8,688 nucleotides of DNA, taken from contig JADFTO010000112.1 in the NCBI GenBank assembly GCA_022560215.1, positions 1-8,688 on the forward strand, in the 5' to 3' direction. Below are positions 1 through 6,336 of the stretch, in pieces (position 1 is the first letter of the stretch; every line of letters begins with the position of its first letter). This DNA comes from Pseudomonadota bacterium (lineage in GTDB: Bacteria > Pseudomonadota > Alphaproteobacteria > Rhodospirillales > 2-02-FULL-58-16). The notes below the pieces were generated by a model. The model had not been told where the DNA came from. It saw only the letters and a program-made list of their open reading frames with translations, and did no database searches. Both the position numbers and the translations under genes were made by a program.

Positions 1-689
1 ACTTCATCGCCGCCCTCGAAGGGGCGTCCGCCGTGCTGGCCGCCCTGGACCGGCGCCGGCGCACCGGCGAGGGCGCCTATATCGACGTGGCCCAGTACGA
101 AAGCGGCCTCACCTTCCTGGCCGGCGCCTTCTGCGACTACCACGCGACGGGGCGGATCGCCGAGCGTTCCGGCAACGACGACGCCCAAGCCGCGCCCCAC
201 GGGGCCTACCCCTGCCGGGACGATCAATGGCTGGCCTTGTCGTGCTGGAGCGACGAGGAATTTACCAAATTGGCGGAATGCGCCGGTCACGCCGAATGGG
301 CGGCGGAGGCGCGTTTTTCGGACGCGGACGCCAGGCGCGCCAACAAGGCGGAACTGGAAGAGGCCATTGCCGCCTGGAGCGCCGGCGAGGAGGCCGGCGA
401 GGCGGCCGCCGCCCTCCAGGCGGCAGGCGTGCACGCGCACCGGGTCAACACCATCGCCGATCTGTTCGGCGATCCCCAGCTCGGCCACCGCCGCACCTGG
501 CGGGTGCGCCCGCACCCGGAAATCGGCGACCAGTCCTACTACTTCCCGGGCTTCGATTTGTCGGAGACGCCGGGCGACGTGACCCAGGCGGCGCCGGTTC
601 TGGGCCAGGACAACGACCTGGTCTTCCGCGACTTCCTGGGGCTGACGGAAGAGGAATACCGGGACTACCAATCCAAGGGCGTGATCTGA
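1..689 (+). CDS. CoA-transferase family III (CaiB/BaiF), C-terminal part, 5' end outside window
   Basis: The reading frame is open from the left edge (first full codon at base 3) to TGA at 687-689, giving about 228 codons, so only the C-terminal part of a roughly 400-residue family is present. It begins with a helix (VLAALDRRRRTGEG) followed by YIDVAQYESG, the typical family III signature after the first Rossmann-like half. The later stretch HGAYPCRDDQWLALSCW matches the usual segment where the chain enters the second, interlaced domain. Family members move CoA between acyl-CoAs and free acids through a catalytic Asp. By comparison with formyl-CoA transferase as I remember it, that Asp should lie a few residues before the window starts, so activity cannot be judged. 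The gene is separated from had by 151 bases with its own promoter-like signals, so it is probably a different transcription unit. The substrate is unknown; a link to activation of aromatic or alicyclic acids is inference from the neighbourhood only. Confidence 0.88.
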   Translation, partial: FIAALEGASAVLAALDRRRRTGEGAYIDVAQYESGLTFLAGAFCDYHATGRIAERSGNDDAQAAPHGAYPCRDDQWLALSCWSDEEFTKLAECAGHAEWAAEARFSDADARRANKAELEEAIAAWSAGEEAGEAAAALQAAGVHAHRVNTIADLFGDPQLGHRRTWRVRPHPEIGDQSYYFPGFDLSETPGDVTQAAPVLGQDNDLVFRDFLGLTEEEYRDYQSKGVI

Positions 690-727
690 CCGCCCCTACA
701 ATCAGAATGTCCTCTTTAATCGAAAAC

Positions 728-746
728 CCCGCCCCGGAAGGGCGGG
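728..746. terminator. GC-rich hairpin in the spacer before had
   Basis: CCCGCCC (728-734) pairs perfectly with GGGCGGG (740-746) around a five-base loop. On the + strand no T-run follows, so it is a poor intrinsic terminator for the CoA-transferase gene. Read on the - strand the stem is followed by GTTTT, which fits a terminator for transcription coming from the right, but no - strand gene is visible to the right. It may simply separate the CoA-transferase transcript from the had operon. The function is inferred from position only. Confidence 0.35.
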
Positions 747-757
747 AACGAGGGCTG

Positions 758-787
758 TTGACGGCTAAAGGGGTAATATGGTACTAA
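758..787 (+). promoter_or_regulatory. Candidate sigma-70-type promoter of the had-bcrD operon
   Basis: TTGACG at 758-763 matches five of six bases of the -35 consensus. After 18 bases comes TACTAA at 782-787, a weak -10 (three of six matches). TAATAT at 774-779 is a better -10 by sequence but lies only 10 bases from that -35, so it would need another upstream element. The stretch is clearly more AT-rich than the flanking genes and is the only long spacer ahead of the seven-gene run, which is the main reason to place a promoter here. The exact start is uncertain. Confidence 0.35.
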
Positions 788-791
788 ATTA
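774..791. promoter_or_regulatory. 18-bp imperfect palindrome, candidate repressor operator
   Basis: TAATATGGTACTAAATTA reads the same on the opposite strand at 14 of 18 positions: TAAT/ATTA ends, a central GTAC, and an additional T/A pair between them. It overlaps the candidate -10 region and lies 50 bases before the had start codon, a position suited to a dimeric repressor that blocks RNA polymerase. Benzoyl-CoA or benzoate clusters in other bacteria are controlled by regulators such as BzdR, BoxR, BadR and BadM. I cannot assign this site to any of them, and no regulator gene is in the window. Confidence 0.4.
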
Positions 792-823
792 CTGAATAAG
801 GCCGGATCCCTTACGGACTGCAA

Positions 824-832
824 AGGAAGGAG
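824..832 (+). promoter_or_regulatory. Ribosome binding site that fixes the had start at 841
   Basis: AGGAAGGAG at 824-832 is a strong Shine-Dalgarno sequence ending eight bases before ATG at 841. The alternative GTG at 832 overlaps the end of this motif and would have no usable spacing, so ATG 841 is preferred over the longer reading. Confidence 0.7.
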
Positions 833-840
833 TGAACGCC

Positions 841-1926
841 ATGGCAGGCTCCGCGCATCGTTGGCTGATGAACGCCGTCGATGAACCGATGGTCAAGGAG
901 GCGTTCGATCCCCCGTCCCCCGCCGCCGGCGAAGTGGTGGTGGAGATCGCCGGCTGCGGGGTCTGTCACACCGATCTCGGCTTTCTTTACCAGGGCCTCC
1001 GCCTCAACCATTCCCTGCCGCTCGCCCTCGGCCACGAGGTCAGCGGCCGCATCGTGGACGGGGGCCCCGGCACCGAGCAGTGGTCGGGCCGCGCCGTCAT
1101 CGTGCCGGCGGTGATTCCCTGCGGCGACTGCGACCACTGCCGGCGGGGCAAGGACACCATCTGCCGCAACCAGGTGATGCCCGGCAACGACATCCACGGC
1201 GGCTTCGCCACCCACATCACGGTGCCCGCGACCGGCCTCTGCCCCGTGGACGAGGACCGCCTCGCCGCCGCCGGCATGGGTCTGGCCGACGTTTCCGTGA
1301 TCGCCGACGCGGTCACCACCCCCTATCAGGCGGTGGTTCAGGCGGGCCTGGAGCGAGGCAGCCTGGCCGTGGTCGTCGGCATCGGCGGCATCGGCGGCTA
1401 CGCGGCGCAGATCGCCGCCGCCTTCGGCGCCACCGTGGTCGCCGTCGACATCGACCAGGACAGGCTGGACGCGCTTTCAGCTCACGGGGTCGCCAAGACC
1501 TTCAACACCCGGGACATCGACGGCCGGGAGCTGAAGAAGGCCATTACCGGCTTCGCCCGTGACAGGGACCTGCCGGCGACGGAATGGATCATCTTCGAAT
1601 GTTCCGGCACCACCGCCGGGCAGACCACCGCTTACGGCCTCCTGGTTCACGGGGGCACCCTCTGCGTCGTCGGCTTCACCATGGACAAGGTGGAAATCCG
1701 CCTCGCCAACCTCATGGCCTATCATGCGCGGGCCCTCGGCAACTGGGGATGCGCGCCCAAACTCTACGCGGACGCGCTGGACCTTGTCCTCGACGGAAAG
1801 ATCCACATCCTGCCCTTCGTCGAGCACCATCCCCTGGAAGAGATCAACGCCGTTTTCACCGCCGTTCACGCCCATGAGCTGAAACGGCGCGCCATTCTCA
1901 TTCCAGACCCGGGAGGGAGCGCATGA
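841..1926 (+). CDS. had: 6-hydroxycyclohex-1-ene-1-carboxyl-CoA dehydrogenase (Had)
   Basis: Zinc-dependent medium-chain alcohol dehydrogenase of 361 residues. It would oxidise 6-hydroxycyclohex-1-ene-1-carboxyl-CoA to the 6-oxo compound with NAD+, the third step after ring reduction, in the cytoplasm. Visible motifs: catalytic zinc ligands C42 (GVCHTD), H65 with E66 (GHE) and probably D157 (IADAVTT) where classical enzymes have Cys; structural zinc cysteines C94, C97, C100 and C108; the dinucleotide-binding loop GIGGIGG at 180-186; and D203 (VAVDID) at the end of the second strand, which favours NAD+ over NADP+. The family alone would allow many alcohol substrates. The specific call rests on position directly before oah, dch and bcrCBAD, the order seen in Thauera and Magnetospirillum. 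The GTG at 832 would add three residues but has no spaced ribosome binding site. The stop overlaps the oah start (ATGA at 1923-1926), so the two are probably translationally coupled. Confidence 0.93.
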   Translation: MAGSAHRWLMNAVDEPMVKEAFDPPSPAAGEVVVEIAGCGVCHTDLGFLYQGLRLNHSLPLALGHEVSGRIVDGGPGTEQWSGRAVIVPAVIPCGDCDHCRRGKDTICRNQVMPGNDIHGGFATHITVPATGLCPVDEDRLAAAGMGLADVSVIADAVTTPYQAVVQAGLERGSLAVVVGIGGIGGYAAQIAAAFGATVVAVDIDQDRLDALSAHGVAKTFNTRDIDGRELKKAITGFARDRDLPATEWIIFECSGTTAGQTTAYGLLVHGGTLCVVGFTMDKVEIRLANLMAYHARALGNWGCAPKLYADALDLVLDGKIHILPFVEHHPLEEINAVFTAVHAHELKRRAILIPDPGGSA

Positions 1927-3059
1927 GCAAGAAAACCGCAGACATATCGGAAGCCACACGGCCGGACGATCTCAAGGACCACAACATCGTGGCCCACACC
2001 GTGGTCCCCGGCATCCTAGTTGAGAAGCGCCCCGCCAGGGCCCCGGACGGATCGGAAGTGCCAGGGCTGTTCAACGCCTGGATCACGCTCGACAATCCGC
2101 AGCAGTACAACTCGTACACCACCGAGATGGTCAAGGGCGTCATCCTGGCCTTCCGCGAAGCCTCCAACGCCCGCGACGTGGTCTGCGTGGTCTTCACCGG
2201 CAGCGGCGACAAGGCCTTCTGCACCGGCGGCAACACCAAGGAATACGCCGAATACTACGCCGGCAACCCGCAGGAATACGGCCAGTACATGCGGCTTTTC
2301 AACGACATGGTGAGCACGATCCTGACCTGCGACAAGCCGGTGATCTGCCGGGTCAACGGCATGCGCATCGGCGGCGGCCAGGAAATCGGCATGGCCTGCG
2401 ATTTCTCCATCGCCCAGGACCTGGCCCGTTTCGGCCAGGCCGGGCCCAAGCACGGCTCGGCGCCGATCGGCGGCGCCACCGACTTCCTGCCCGTCATGAT
2501 CGGGGCCGAGCGGGCGATGGTGTCGGGCGTCCTCTGCGAGCCCTTCTCGGCGCACGCCGCCTACCGTCTGGGGATCATCATGGACGTGGTTCCGGCCCTA
2601 AAGGTCGACGGGGACTACGTCGCCAACCCCCTGGTGGTCACCGACCGCATGGTCGACGAATACGGCCGCTTCGTGTTCGGGGAATCGAAGACGGGCGAGG
2701 CGCTGGCGGCAGGCAAGGCGCTCCTGAAACGGGGCCAGGTGGACCTCGGACTGCTCGATGAAAGGGTGGACGCCCTTTGCGCCAAGCTGCTGCTGACGTT
2801 CCCCGAATGCACCAAGAAGACCATCGAGGAATTGCGCAAGCCCAAGCTCAACGCCTGGAACTCGAATAAGGAAAATTCCCGCGCCTGGCTGGCGCTCAAC
2901 ATGATGACGGAAGCCATGACCGGATTCCGCGCCTTCAACGAGGGCACCAAGGAGACCGGCCGGGAGATCGATTTCATCGCCCTGCGCCAGGCCCTGGCCA
3001 AGGGCGCGCCGTGGACGCCCGAGCTGGTGGAAAGCCTGATGCCCAAGAAGAAGGAATGA
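1923..3059 (+). CDS. oah: 6-oxocyclohex-1-ene-1-carbonyl-CoA hydrolase (Oah, ring-opening)
   Basis: Crotonase-fold enzyme of 378 residues, longer than ordinary enoyl-CoA hydratases (about 260), as expected for Oah. It adds water to 6-oxocyclohex-1-ene-1-carbonyl-CoA and then hydrolyses the C-C bond to give 3-hydroxypimelyl-CoA, opening the former aromatic ring. Visible features: an N-terminal extension of about 45 residues before the crotonase core; FCTGGNTKEY (99-108), the first oxyanion-hole segment; RIGGGQEIGMACDF (148-161), the second; and GPKHGSAPIGG (174-184), resembling the matching stretch of the MenB subgroup, whose members also handle cyclic CoA esters. A helical C-terminal extension runs from about residue 250. 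The start is ATG 1923 with GGGAGGGAG at 1911-1919 just upstream, inside the end of had. The next gene, dch, begins two bases after its stop. The identification is firm from length, motifs and context. Confidence 0.95.
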   Translation: MSKKTADISEATRPDDLKDHNIVAHTVVPGILVEKRPARAPDGSEVPGLFNAWITLDNPQQYNSYTTEMVKGVILAFREASNARDVVCVVFTGSGDKAFCTGGNTKEYAEYYAGNPQEYGQYMRLFNDMVSTILTCDKPVICRVNGMRIGGGQEIGMACDFSIAQDLARFGQAGPKHGSAPIGGATDFLPVMIGAERAMVSGVLCEPFSAHAAYRLGIIMDVVPALKVDGDYVANPLVVTDRMVDEYGRFVFGESKTGEALAAGKALLKRGQVDLGLLDERVDALCAKLLLTFPECTKKTIEELRKPKLNAWNSNKENSRAWLALNMMTEAMTGFRAFNEGTKETGREIDFIALRQALAKGAPWTPELVESLMPKKKE

Positions 3060-3061
3060 CC

Positions 3062-3826
3062 ATGGCTGACGACCCCCTGAAGGTGTGGAGCGAGCGCGAC
3101 GGCGCCCTCCTTCGCCTGCGCCTCGCCCGGCCCAAGGCCAACCTGATCGATGCGCGGATGATCGCCGCCCTGTACGCCGCCCTGGACGAGCCCCGTGCGG
3201 ACCGCCGCGGCGTCCTCATCGATCACGAGGGGCCCCATTTCAGCTACGGCTCCAGCGTCGAGGAACACCTGCCCGAGCGCTGCGCCGAGATGCTCAAGGC
3301 CCTGCACGGCCTGGTCCTCAAGATGATTGAATACCCGGCGCCCATCCTGGTCGCCGTCGATGGGCGGTGCCTGGGCGGCGCCCTGGAGGTGGCGATGGCG
3401 GGCAACCTCATCTTCGCCTCGCCTAAGGCCATGCTCGGCCAGCCCGAAATCAAGCTCGCCGTTTTCGCGCCCGCCGCCAGTTGCATACTGGCGGAACGCA
3501 TCGGCCAGGCCAGGGCCGAGGACCTGCTGCTTTCCGGGCGCGGCATTAGCGGCGCCGAAGCCCTCGGCATGGGACTGGTCAACGCCGTCGCCGACGACCC
3601 GGCGGCAGCCGCCCTGGCCTATTTCGACGATCACCTGGACGCCTTGAGCGCCAGCTCGCTGGGCTTTGCCTTGCATGCCGCGCGATTGGGCTTCGCCGCC
3701 CGCGTCAGGGCCAAACTGGCCCAGGTGGAGGAGCTTTATCTCAAGAACCTGATGGCCACCCATGACGCGCTGGAGGGGCTCGAGGCCTTCATCGAAAAGC
3801 GCCCCGCGAAATGGAAACACCGCTGA
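3062..3826 (+). CDS. dch: Cyclohexa-1,5-diene-1-carboxyl-CoA hydratase (Dch)
   Basis: Crotonase-family protein of 254 residues, the normal hydratase length. It would add water to the benzoyl-CoA reductase product, giving 6-hydroxycyclohex-1-ene-1-carboxyl-CoA, the substrate of Had. Motifs: first oxyanion-hole region HFSYGSSVEEH (59-69), where Y62 occupies a position that is often Ala or Cys in generic hydratases; second region GRCLGGALEVAM (101-112); and GQPEIKLAVF (126-135), with E129 at about the place of a crotonase glutamate. Only distantly similar to Oah next door, so the two are old paralogues, not a recent duplication. Start chosen at ATG 3062, six bases after AAGGA (3051-3055). An in-frame ATG at 3056 overlapping the oah stop is possible and would add only MT. 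The GTG-initiated reading from 3011 lies inside oah and is unlikely. bcrC follows at once. Confidence 0.93.
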   Translation: MADDPLKVWSERDGALLRLRLARPKANLIDARMIAALYAALDEPRADRRGVLIDHEGPHFSYGSSVEEHLPERCAEMLKALHGLVLKMIEYPAPILVAVDGRCLGGALEVAMAGNLIFASPKAMLGQPEIKLAVFAPAASCILAERIGQARAEDLLLSGRGISGAEALGMGLVNAVADDPAAAALAYFDDHLDALSASSLGFALHAARLGFAARVRAKLAQVEELYLKNLMATHDALEGLEAFIEKRPAKWKHR

Positions 3827-3827
3827 G

Positions 3828-5024
3828 ATGGAGCATCCGAGGCCGATGGCAGTCATGAAATCCACCACGGACATCATCGAGCGCTGCGAGGCCCTGTTCT
3901 CGGACCTGGAGTTCACTACCGCCCGCCAGTGGAAGGAGGCGGAACCTGGCCGCAAGGTCATCGGCTACATGCCGGTCTACGTGCCCCGCGAGATCATCCA
4001 CGCCGGCGGCATGCTGCCGCTCGGCATCCTCGGCGGCGGCGACTCCCTGGAGGTGATCCACGGCGACGCCTATTACCAGAGCTATATCTGCCGCATTCCG
4101 CGCTCCACCATCGAACTGGCCATCACCAAGCGCCTGGATTTCGTCGACGGCATGCTGTTTCCCAGCATCTGCGACGTCATCCGCAACCTCTCGGGCATGT
4201 GGAAGCTGATCTGGCCCGACGTCTACGTGCGCTATTTCGACGTGCCCCAGAACTTCCGCGACGACCTCGGCGGTGAATATTACATCAACGAGCTGCGCGA
4301 GCTGATCGAGGACCTGGGGGAGGTTTGCGGGCGCAAGATCACGGACGGCGATATCCGGCGCTCCATCGCCGTTTACAACGAGAACCGCCGCCTGGTGGGC
4401 CTGCTCTACGGGCTCCGGGCGGAGACGCCTTGGAAGGCGCCCTCCTCCGAGGTCTACCTGCTGTTGCGCGCCGGCATGCTGCTGCCGGTGGAGGAGCACT
4501 CGCAGTTGCTCCAGGACTACCTGGCCGCCGCCGAATCCGAGGACCGGCCCATGCGCGACAACTGCCGCGTCGTGCTGCAGGGAGCCTTCTGCGAACAGCC
4601 GCCGCTTACCCTGATCAAGTCCATCGAGCTGGCGGGATGCTACGTGGTCGACGACGACTTCATGCTGGTGACCCGCTGGCTCAAGGACGACGTTGCGGAA
4701 GACGGCGATCCCGTCGCCAATCTGGCGAGCGCGTTCCTGCACAACTCGATCGAGACCGCGTCCAAGTTCGAGCCGGACGGCAGCCGCAAGGGCCGGTTCC
4801 TCATCGATACGATCCGCAAGCGGGCCGCCGAGGGCGTGATCTTCGCCTCCCCCAGCTTCTGCGACCCGGCGCTTCTCGACCGGCCCATGCTGGCCAAGGC
4901 CCTGGAGCGGGAGAACATCCCCTACATTTCCTTCAAGTACGCCGAGAACTCAGGCCAGATGCAGCCCATTCGCGAACAGGCCGGCACCTTCGCCGATTCC
5001 ATCAAACTGTGGAGTGGAGAATGA
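3828..5024 (+). CDS. bcrC: Benzoyl-CoA reductase subunit C (BcrC/BadD type)
   Basis: Member of the 2-hydroxyacyl-CoA dehydratase / benzoyl-CoA reductase BcrB-BcrC family, 398 residues from this start. With BcrB it forms the cytoplasmic module that binds benzoyl-CoA and holds iron-sulfur clusters for its two-electron reduction to the 1,5-diene. Candidate ligand cysteines in conserved surroundings are C88 (SYICRIPRST), C115 (FPSICDVIRN), C255 (GAFCEQPPL) and C345 (PSFCDPALL). Other family-like stretches are YVPREIIHAGGMLPLG (51-66), RYFDVPQN (135-142) and FKYAENSGQMQPIREQ (369-384) at the C-terminal end. It is a distant paralogue of BcrB. Start is uncertain: ATG 3828 lies one base after the dch stop and suits coupling, but in-frame ATGs at 3846 and 3855 (giving MKSTTDIIERCEAL) fit the N-terminus I remember for relatives, and none has an ideal Shine-Dalgarno site. 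The stop overlaps the bcrB start as ATGA. Confidence 0.95.
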   Translation: MEHPRPMAVMKSTTDIIERCEALFSDLEFTTARQWKEAEPGRKVIGYMPVYVPREIIHAGGMLPLGILGGGDSLEVIHGDAYYQSYICRIPRSTIELAITKRLDFVDGMLFPSICDVIRNLSGMWKLIWPDVYVRYFDVPQNFRDDLGGEYYINELRELIEDLGEVCGRKITDGDIRRSIAVYNENRRLVGLLYGLRAETPWKAPSSEVYLLLRAGMLLPVEEHSQLLQDYLAAAESEDRPMRDNCRVVLQGAFCEQPPLTLIKSIELAGCYVVDDDFMLVTRWLKDDVAEDGDPVANLASAFLHNSIETASKFEPDGSRKGRFLIDTIRKRAAEGVIFASPSFCDPALLDRPMLAKALERENIPYISFKYAENSGQMQPIREQAGTFADSIKLWSGE

Positions 5025-6322
5025 CCAGCGAGCCCGCAGAGGTGATCAAGGAAACCTCGATGCTCAAGCAGAAGGAGATGATCGCCGGCAACTACGACAA
5101 GCTGACCAGCGTGGCCGAGACCGGCCAGAAGGTGGTCTCCACCTACGTTCCGGGAAACCTGAACGAGTTGATCCAGTGCTTCGACATGCTCACCAACCTG
5201 CCCGAGATCAACGCCATCCAGAACGGCATGCGCAAGAAGAGCGGCGCCATGATCCGGGAAGCCGAAAAATCCGGACACTCGGAAGACGTCTGCACCTACG
5301 TCAAGGCCGACATCGGCGCCATGGCCAAGGGCAACATCGCCCCCAACGGCAAGCCCATGCCGCCGCCGGACCTGCTTTTGCTGTCCTATACGGGGTGCTT
5401 CACCTTCCTCAAATGGTTCGAGCTCCTGCGCGACGAGTACGGCTGTGAAACGGTGATGCTGCAGGTCCCCTACGACGGCGACGGCAAGGTCACTCCCAAC
5501 ATGCGCGACTACGTGGTCAAGCAGCTCAAGCAAGAGGTGATCCCGGCCCTGGAGCGCATCAGCGGCGTCAAGTTCGATATCGACCGGCTGCGCGAGAAAC
5601 TGCGCCTGTCGGCGGCGGCGGAAGACGACTTCGTCTGGGTGCTGCAAAGCGCCATGAACAAGCCCTCGCCCATCGACGCCTATTTCGGCGGCGTCTTCTA
5701 CATCGGCCCCATTTTCACCGCCTTCCGCGGAACCGACGAAGCCGTCGACTATTACAAGCTGTTGCGCGCTGAAATCGAGGAACGGATCGCCCGGGGCCTG
5801 GGTCCGATCACCCCGGAAGGGGAAATGGCTGAAGAGAAATACCGTCTCGTCGTCGAGGGGCCGCCCAACTGGACCAGTTTCCGCGATTTCTGGAAGATGT
5901 TCTACGACGATGGCGCCGTCGTGGTCGCCAGCACCTATACCAAGGTGGGCGGGGTCTTCGATTTCGGATTCCGCCACGATCCGGACAACCCCTTGGAATC
6001 CCTCGCCGATTACTGTCTCGGATGTTACACGAACCTCAACCTGCCGAGGCGGGTGGAGATGATCGAGACCTATCTGGACGAGTACGACGCCGACGGCCTG
6101 CTGATCAACTCGATCAAGAGCTGCAACAGTTTCTCGGCCGGGCAGCTGCTGATGATGCGCGAGATCGAGACCCGCACCGGCAAGCCCGCGGCGTTCATCG
6201 AATCCGACCTGGTCGATCCCAGGTACTTCTCCGAAGCCAACATCAAGAACAGGCTGGAAAGCTATTTCCAGATGATCGACCAGAAACGCCAGGGCGGCAA
6301 GTCCACTCCCGCGGCGGCTTGA
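5021..6322 (+). CDS. bcrB: Benzoyl-CoA reductase subunit B (BcrB/BadE type)
   Basis: 433-residue member of the 2-hydroxyacyl-CoA dehydratase family, partner of BcrC in the benzoyl-CoA-reducing half of the enzyme. Cysteines in conserved contexts are C126 (SYTGCFTFL), C332 and C335 (YCLGCYTN) and C368 (IKSCNSFSAGQ); several of these should coordinate a [4Fe-4S] cluster near the substrate. FIESDLVDPRYFSEA (392-406) near the C-terminus is typical for the family. The open frame continues far upstream inside bcrC, but that part is arginine- and proline-rich out-of-frame translation. ATG 5021 is preceded by GGAG at 5011-5014 with six bases spacing and overlaps the bcrC stop, so it is the natural start. 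An internal ATG at 5060 is a weaker alternative. The ATGA overlap fits equal production of the two subunits. bcrA follows after 14 bases. Confidence 0.95.
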   Translation: MTSEPAEVIKETSMLKQKEMIAGNYDKLTSVAETGQKVVSTYVPGNLNELIQCFDMLTNLPEINAIQNGMRKKSGAMIREAEKSGHSEDVCTYVKADIGAMAKGNIAPNGKPMPPPDLLLLSYTGCFTFLKWFELLRDEYGCETVMLQVPYDGDGKVTPNMRDYVVKQLKQEVIPALERISGVKFDIDRLREKLRLSAAAEDDFVWVLQSAMNKPSPIDAYFGGVFYIGPIFTAFRGTDEAVDYYKLLRAEIEERIARGLGPITPEGEMAEEKYRLVVEGPPNWTSFRDFWKMFYDDGAVVVASTYTKVGGVFDFGFRHDPDNPLESLADYCLGCYTNLNLPRRVEMIETYLDEYDADGLLINSIKSCNSFSAGQLLMMREIETRTGKPAAFIESDLVDPRYFSEANIKNRLESYFQMIDQKRQGGKSTPAAA

Positions 6323-6336
6323 AGGGGGACTAGGCC

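Noticed and set aside
227..787. + strand open frame overlapping the CoA-transferase end and running into the spacer
   Set aside because: It is a shifted reading of the CoA-transferase with runs of Arg, Gly and Pro and no motif; its tail in the spacer shows nothing gene-like.
690..840. Small gene, riboswitch or tRNA in the spacer before had
   Set aside because: No open frame with a start and ribosome binding site, no cloverleaf, and no riboswitch pattern that I can recognise; only the hairpin, promoter-like boxes and palindrome are supportable.
1923..3826. oah and dch as a recent tandem duplication
   Set aside because: Both have the crotonase fold, but lengths (378 and 254), active-site segments and extensions differ strongly, so they are ancient, functionally distinct paralogues.
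2615..3961. 448-codon open frame on the - strand across oah, dch and bcrC
   Set aside because: It lies opposite three well-identified genes whose + strand proteins carry family motifs. It has no recognisable domain and no gene-like start context, and long antisense frames are common in GC-rich DNA.
3789..4742. 317-codon - strand open frame opposite bcrC
   Set aside because: No recognisable motif, and complete overlap with bcrC, whose cysteine-containing family motifs are clear.
4325..5020. N-terminal extension of about 230 residues on BcrB, from the open frame continuing upstream
   Set aside because: The extension is an arginine/proline/alanine-rich shadow of bcrC in another frame. ATG 5021 has a ribosome binding site and overlaps the bcrC stop as expected.
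4922..5977. 351-codon - strand open frame opposite bcrB
   Set aside because: Its composition is dominated by repeated His, Gly, Asp and Val typical of antisense reading of GC-rich codons, and bcrB is certain on the + strand.
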